From the NCBI GenBank assembly GCA_936440205.1, contig OW387136.1, forward strand, positions 48,692,232 to 48,756,231: a DNA stretch of 64,000 nt, given 5' to 3'. Of the stretch, positions 44,601 through 64,000 are shown piece after piece. The position numbers were made by a program, and so were the translations under genes. Under the pieces are notes generated by a model. That model ran no database searches. It worked only from the letters and a program-made list of their open reading frames with translations, and was not told the DNA's origin. The first letter of the stretch is position 1, and each line of letters opens with the position of its first letter. The stretch comes from Lepidonotus clava (lineage: Eukaryota > Annelida > Polychaeta > Phyllodocida > Polynoidae).

Positions 44601-47094
44601 TTTTTCTATTAAGAATATGCTCCAATATTGTGGACGACTTATAATATACATAGACAGCCAGGTTTCTGTTATCGGTCGTCCTCTGACGACCAGAAAATGG
44701 AAGGAATTGTCCTAGCCTGAAATATCTAGATTTTTTTTCACCAAACGATAGACATGTAATCACCAAGGAAAAGGTAAAAACCATCTTTAATTGACCTTTT
44801 CTATGTGTGTTTCATAAACGTATTTCAATTGGAGGTCAGTACACCAAAAAGTAAACCTGTAGTTGAATTTTAGTTTTTTGGGTGTTTTTTGCACAGAAAT
44901 CTAAGTTAGAACAATACTGTCACGTGTTGTTAGCATAAGTGTTAATTCTTTAAATTGTATTCCCCCATGGTAATGCCAACCTGACACAAACGTCCCTGTG
45001 GGGAGTCGGGTCAGCGACCGTCGGTTGAATTTTTCTCTGGGCCTACTATTGACCACTACTGCTGGTCAGCCGAGCAGTGTGGCTTCGAAAAGGCCGAAAA
45101 TTGTGTATTTAACACAGTACCAAACACCAAAATTAGCGCAAATATTTTGATTCAGAAAAAGAATCCCCAAGGAAAATTTTGAAGACCACATGGAATGCTA
45201 GTCCCAAAATGTCATTTAGTTTGAAATCACATCAAAATTAATGCAACCATGTACACAGGAAGAAAAAAGGAAGTCCCATCTTTAATATGAGATAAAAATC
45301 AGGGTTAACACCAATAGATCTTACTTTTCCCAGACATTATGGTCAGCTAAGGTACTTTTAACCAGCATGGGTTCTGCTACCAAAATGCTGGCAATCCAGG
45401 GCTCACCAAACCCAGTACTGAGGACGTCCAGCCCAACTACTGAACTAGGCTTAAAACATCCAGGGCACCTAGATAGGACTTTCAGGGTGTTTAAAACAGG
45501 GTTGGAAATATCCATGGGGCATAACTGCCTCAGATTGCAGGCTAGTTGAAATTACACTTACCCATGAATCCAGCAGGGAAGCAGTTGTCAGTGCGGACTT
45601 TGCCGTCGACCTTGATCAACCTCTGGTTGAGGATTTTCTTGCACTCGGTGTACGTCAGGGCATACTTTAGCCGGTTACGCAGGAAGATCATAAGGGGCAG
45701 ACACTCGCGTGTCTTGTGTGGTCCGGCGTTGGGCTTGGGGGCCTAGCAACAGGAATAAAAGTATTTGACACATTGCCTACTGACATCAGAACTGTCAAGA
45801 CACATAGAATTTAAAACACAACCAGTTTCCCCAAAATCCCTCCCACCCACATCAGAATCAATGTTATTCTGTTAATAGCATTTCTCGATAAACAATTTAC
45901 TTAGATCCATGTGACTTGTAGAAACATGTATCACTTACTTTATAGATTACAACTGTTTACAACAGATTGCTAAGGTCCTAGGAAACCTTCTGGGCATTTG
46001 ATACTAGCAACTAAAATTCAAGGAATTTAATTAAGCAACTATTTAATATTTAACATGATAAAGCAGCTCAAAATATTCAGAAAAAACATCTGATACTTAC
46101 GAATACACCTCCCAATTTGTCCAGCATCCAGTGCTTGGGCGCATGGAGACGCTTCAAATGCTTTTTCGGACCACGCACCTATAACATAACATAAGTCATA
46201 AGTAAAATAAATTATTATTGTTAAATTATTGCAGTTGCCATAGCACTCGAGGAAATTAAATCCCTAGATTGGGGACTGTTAAAATTGACAGGTAATTGAA
46301 TGATAACTGTATCTTCGTCATGCCAGATCAAAAAGCCTGAAAGTGACACTTTCTGACAAGTTGGCCGACTGAAGAGGTTGATCTAGCTTTAAGCCTGGAC
46401 CGACATGTTACTGAGGATGAACTCCATACAACATGTAGGCTTGATACGAAAGCAGATTCACGATTTGCCAACTGACACTGTGAAGGCTGTTTCAGGTGTG
46501 GTTCACCGTCTTCCAATGACAATTGAAGGTACTGACCGATTTACCAGTTTGACAAGTGTACAACCATTGACACACTAAATACAAAATAGAGATCCACTTC
46601 ATATTTTAGGAATACACAGTATTTTGATGTAGCTGTCATGAATACTCAAAGCATGGCTGTCATTACTGTCAGGGAAGCCAGTTTCGGACGATCGATCGTG
46701 ATCGGAAGACTGTCAACACACCCTCTTGCAGCCAAGTTAGAAAACACATTTTAACGAAATATCAGGAATACTAGGACACCATTCTGAGAGACGTGTTTAG
46801 AACCTCAAATGGTATAGCAGTCAATAATTAAATCCAGAGTTATCCATTTCGGCGTTTCCTCTCCGAGACTCCATCGGTAATGTCGGTGTTGACATCGGCC
46901 CGTCATGTGTGGACACCATGTATACAAATAGTCATAACAACACAAATTCTACATGAATAAACGAAATAAAGACATATACAGAATGCTACGGATGTATACT
47001 ATCCATATATCGACATAAATAAAGGTTATACTTAGTAAATTAAGTGTGATGGCAATCGATTTGAAAAAGTCCAACGTGAAAAGATACCCACCAT
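41480..47094 (-). CDS. RPS4: Ribosomal protein eS4 (RPS4), complete, 7 coding exons
   Basis: A core protein of the small ribosomal subunit, assembled early onto 18S rRNA. Coding exons on the minus strand are 47092-47094, 46101-46178, 45562-45742, 43828-43925, 43121-43292, 42134-42263 and 41480-41603, totalling 786 bases and 261 residues (human 263). The product starts [20 protein letters not shown] and carries the family blocks [70 protein letters not shown] and [15 protein letters not shown]. All introns have GT-AG ends. Exon 1 codes only the initiator Met, as expected for this family, where the first coding exon is tiny. Intron 3 hosts two snoRNA candidates. It is transcribed divergently from MTF1. 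Confidence 0.97.
42134..42263 (-). CDS. RPS4: RPS4 coding exon 6
   Basis: Reads [39 protein letters not shown]; donor GTACGT. The GGxNxGRxG loop is the KOW-type part of eS4. Confidence 0.95.
43121..43292 (-). CDS. RPS4: RPS4 coding exon 5
   Basis: Reads [50 protein letters not shown]; acceptor TTGCAG, donor GTGAGT. It is the central eS4 domain and the clearest match in the gene. Confidence 0.97.
43828..43925 (-). CDS. RPS4: RPS4 coding exon 4
   Basis: Reads [20 protein letters not shown] and [14 protein letters not shown]; donor GTAGGT. Phases fit exons 3 and 5. Confidence 0.95.
44239..44379 (-). ncRNA. H/ACA-type snoRNA candidate A in RPS4 intron 3
   Basis: On the RPS4 strand the 141-base RNA folds as two hairpins joined by an H box (AGAGAA, ANANNA) and ends AAUACA plus three bases, the ACA box. 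Its 5' hairpin has an outer stem GGCCUA/UAGGCC and an upper stem CCAUACUGUC/GACAG-GCGUGG around an open pocket. The 3' hairpin has CUGAC/GUCAG and an outer UUC/GAA stem. Intronic position in a ribosomal protein gene is the usual setting for such RNAs, which guide pseudouridylation. A second copy lies at 44953-45095. The target is not identified. Confidence 0.75.
44953..45095 (-). ncRNA. H/ACA-type snoRNA candidate B in RPS4 intron 3
   Basis: A diverged copy of candidate A, about 570 bases upstream in the same intron. The upper 5' stem is CCACACUGCU/AGCAG-UAGUGG: relative to A, pairs U-G, U-A and C-G have become C-G, C-G and U-A, so paired bases changed together while the fold stayed. H box AGAGAA and AAUACA end are kept, as is the unpaired UUCGAAG strand of the pocket. 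Conservation of both hairpin loops differs, as expected for an RNA gene rather than a protein relic. Confidence 0.75.
45562..45742 (-). CDS. RPS4: RPS4 coding exon 3
   Basis: Reads [39 protein letters not shown], then the S4-type RNA-binding segment [12 protein letters not shown] and FPAGFM; acceptor TTGCTAG, donor GTAAGT. Confidence 0.95.
46101..46178 (-). CDS. RPS4: RPS4 coding exon 2
   Basis: Reads [18 protein letters not shown] and LDKLGGVF in 26 codons; acceptor GTTATAG, donor GTAAGT. Confidence 0.95.
46325..46545 (-). other. Structured block in RPS4 intron 1 (possible ncRNA)
   Basis: This GC-richer block stands out from the AT-rich intron. On the minus strand CAGTGTCAGTTGGC is followed about 90 bases later by GCCAACTTGTCAG, able to form a long-range stem, with smaller stems between. 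No clear C/D or H/ACA boxes are placed, so the RNA class is unknown and it may be only a repeat. Confidence 0.25.
47092..47094 (-). CDS. RPS4: RPS4 coding exon 1 (initiator Met only)
   Basis: The ATG lies in CCAAGATGGTGGG and is followed directly by the donor GTGGGT. The next exon begins with a Val codon, so the coding part of exon 1 is the single start codon. A pyrimidine tract CTCTTCT on the minus strand (47109-47115) is a candidate 5' TOP start site. Confidence 0.85.
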
Positions 47095-47239
47095 CTTGGA
47101 TGGTTTTTAGAAGAGACCGTTCCCGGCATGCGTCGCTCCGATCACACTTCCGGTTCCGGAAGTTTTCGGCTGAAGCTGGTTTTCGGCAGACGTGACGTCA
47201 CATACGGAACGTAAACATTCTCGGCGTGGGACCAGCCCA

Positions 47240-47269
47240 ATGGAGCCGTGTGCAAAGTTGTGTGTTTGA
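47240..47269 (+). promoter_or_regulatory. MTF1 uORF1 (9 residues)
   Basis: ATG to TGA, 9 residues. Its stop TGA overlaps the ATG of uORF2 in the string TGATG. It lies in the presumed MTF1 5' UTR downstream of the CRE; whether it is in the mRNA depends on the unmapped start site. Confidence 0.4.
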
Positions 47270-47310
47270 TGTTCAAGTTGTTCTTTTGGCCGAAAAGGCC
47301 CCGATTTTAG
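47269..47310 (+). promoter_or_regulatory. MTF1 uORF2 (13 residues)
   Basis: ATG at 47269 to TAG at 47310, ending two bases before the presumed MTF1 start codon at 47313. Such tight spacing favours either suppression of the main frame or re-initiation. Confidence 0.4.
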
Positions 47311-47312
47311 GC

Positions 47313-64000
<16,688 letters not shown>

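Larger units (their letters stand above)
47095..47312. promoter_or_regulatory. Bidirectional RPS4/MTF1 promoter
   Basis: The two start codons are only 218 bases apart and point away from each other. Between them are ACTTCCGG at 47146-47153 and CCGGAAGT at 47156-47163, a back-to-back ETS/GABP pair; a full CRE, TGACGTCA, at 47193-47200; and CCAAGATGG over the RPS4 start, a YY1-type site. No TATA box is seen. A CTCTTCT tract at 47109-47115 (minus strand) fits a TOP start for RPS4. This is a typical TATA-less housekeeping layout. Confidence 0.75.

Noticed and set aside
44239-45095. The two RPS4 intron copies as a simple transposon pair
   Set aside because: No terminal repeats or target duplications, and paired bases covary as in an RNA gene. 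Not fully excluded.
47226-47312. GTG-initiated upstream extension of MTF1
   Set aside because: No ATG in that frame and the good-context ATG at 47313 gives a normal MTF1 start.

Overview
This is animal nuclear DNA. Three spliced host genes can be read: a complete ribosomal protein eS4 gene (RPS4, minus strand, 7 coding exons), the 5' half of metal-responsive transcription factor 1 (MTF1, plus strand, running off the right edge) and an ankyrin-repeat/SOCS-box gene (plus strand). Long introns, many small terminal-inverted-repeat elements, tRNA-derived SINE pieces and a Polinton-like element suggest an invertebrate bilaterian, probably marine. The phylum cannot be fixed from what I can see.

Layout. 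1-1.2 kb: a LINE reverse-transcriptase tail, one copy of a ~200-bp repeat and a palindromic minisatellite. About 1.6-18.8 kb: a large AT-rich Polinton/adintovirus-like element, treated here as a fossil. It carries a dUTPase, a BIR-like protein, a mucin-like membrane protein, a small secreted protein, several unknown proteins, a RING-like protein, a protein of the kind that sits next to Polinton polymerases, and a protein-primed family-B DNA polymerase. The polymerase is broken and its right end runs into a 200-N assembly gap. A second copy of the ~200-bp repeat follows the gap. 19-31 kb: SINEs, MITEs and a possible first coding exon of the ankyrin/SOCS gene with tandem copies of its 3' edge. 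31.6-35.4 kb: the three main ankyrin/SOCS exons. 41.4-47.1 kb: RPS4, whose intron 3 holds two H/ACA-type snoRNA candidates with compensatory base changes. 47.1-47.3 kb: a compact RPS4/MTF1 head-to-head promoter. 47.3-64 kb: MTF1 exons 1-4 with large introns full of transposons.

How the genes relate. RPS4 and MTF1 share one promoter with paired ETS sites, a CRE and a YY1-like start site. MTF1 also has two chained uORFs just before its start codon. The ankyrin protein ends in a canonical BC box and Cul5 box, so it should be a substrate receptor for a CUL5 ubiquitin ligase. The element's BIR and RING proteins look like host-interaction cargo.

The least expected host-side pattern is that three separate exon edges (MTF1 exon 2, MTF1 exon 4 and the candidate ankyrin-gene exon) are each accompanied by tandem copies of the splice junction plus part of the exon, more decayed with distance from the real exon.
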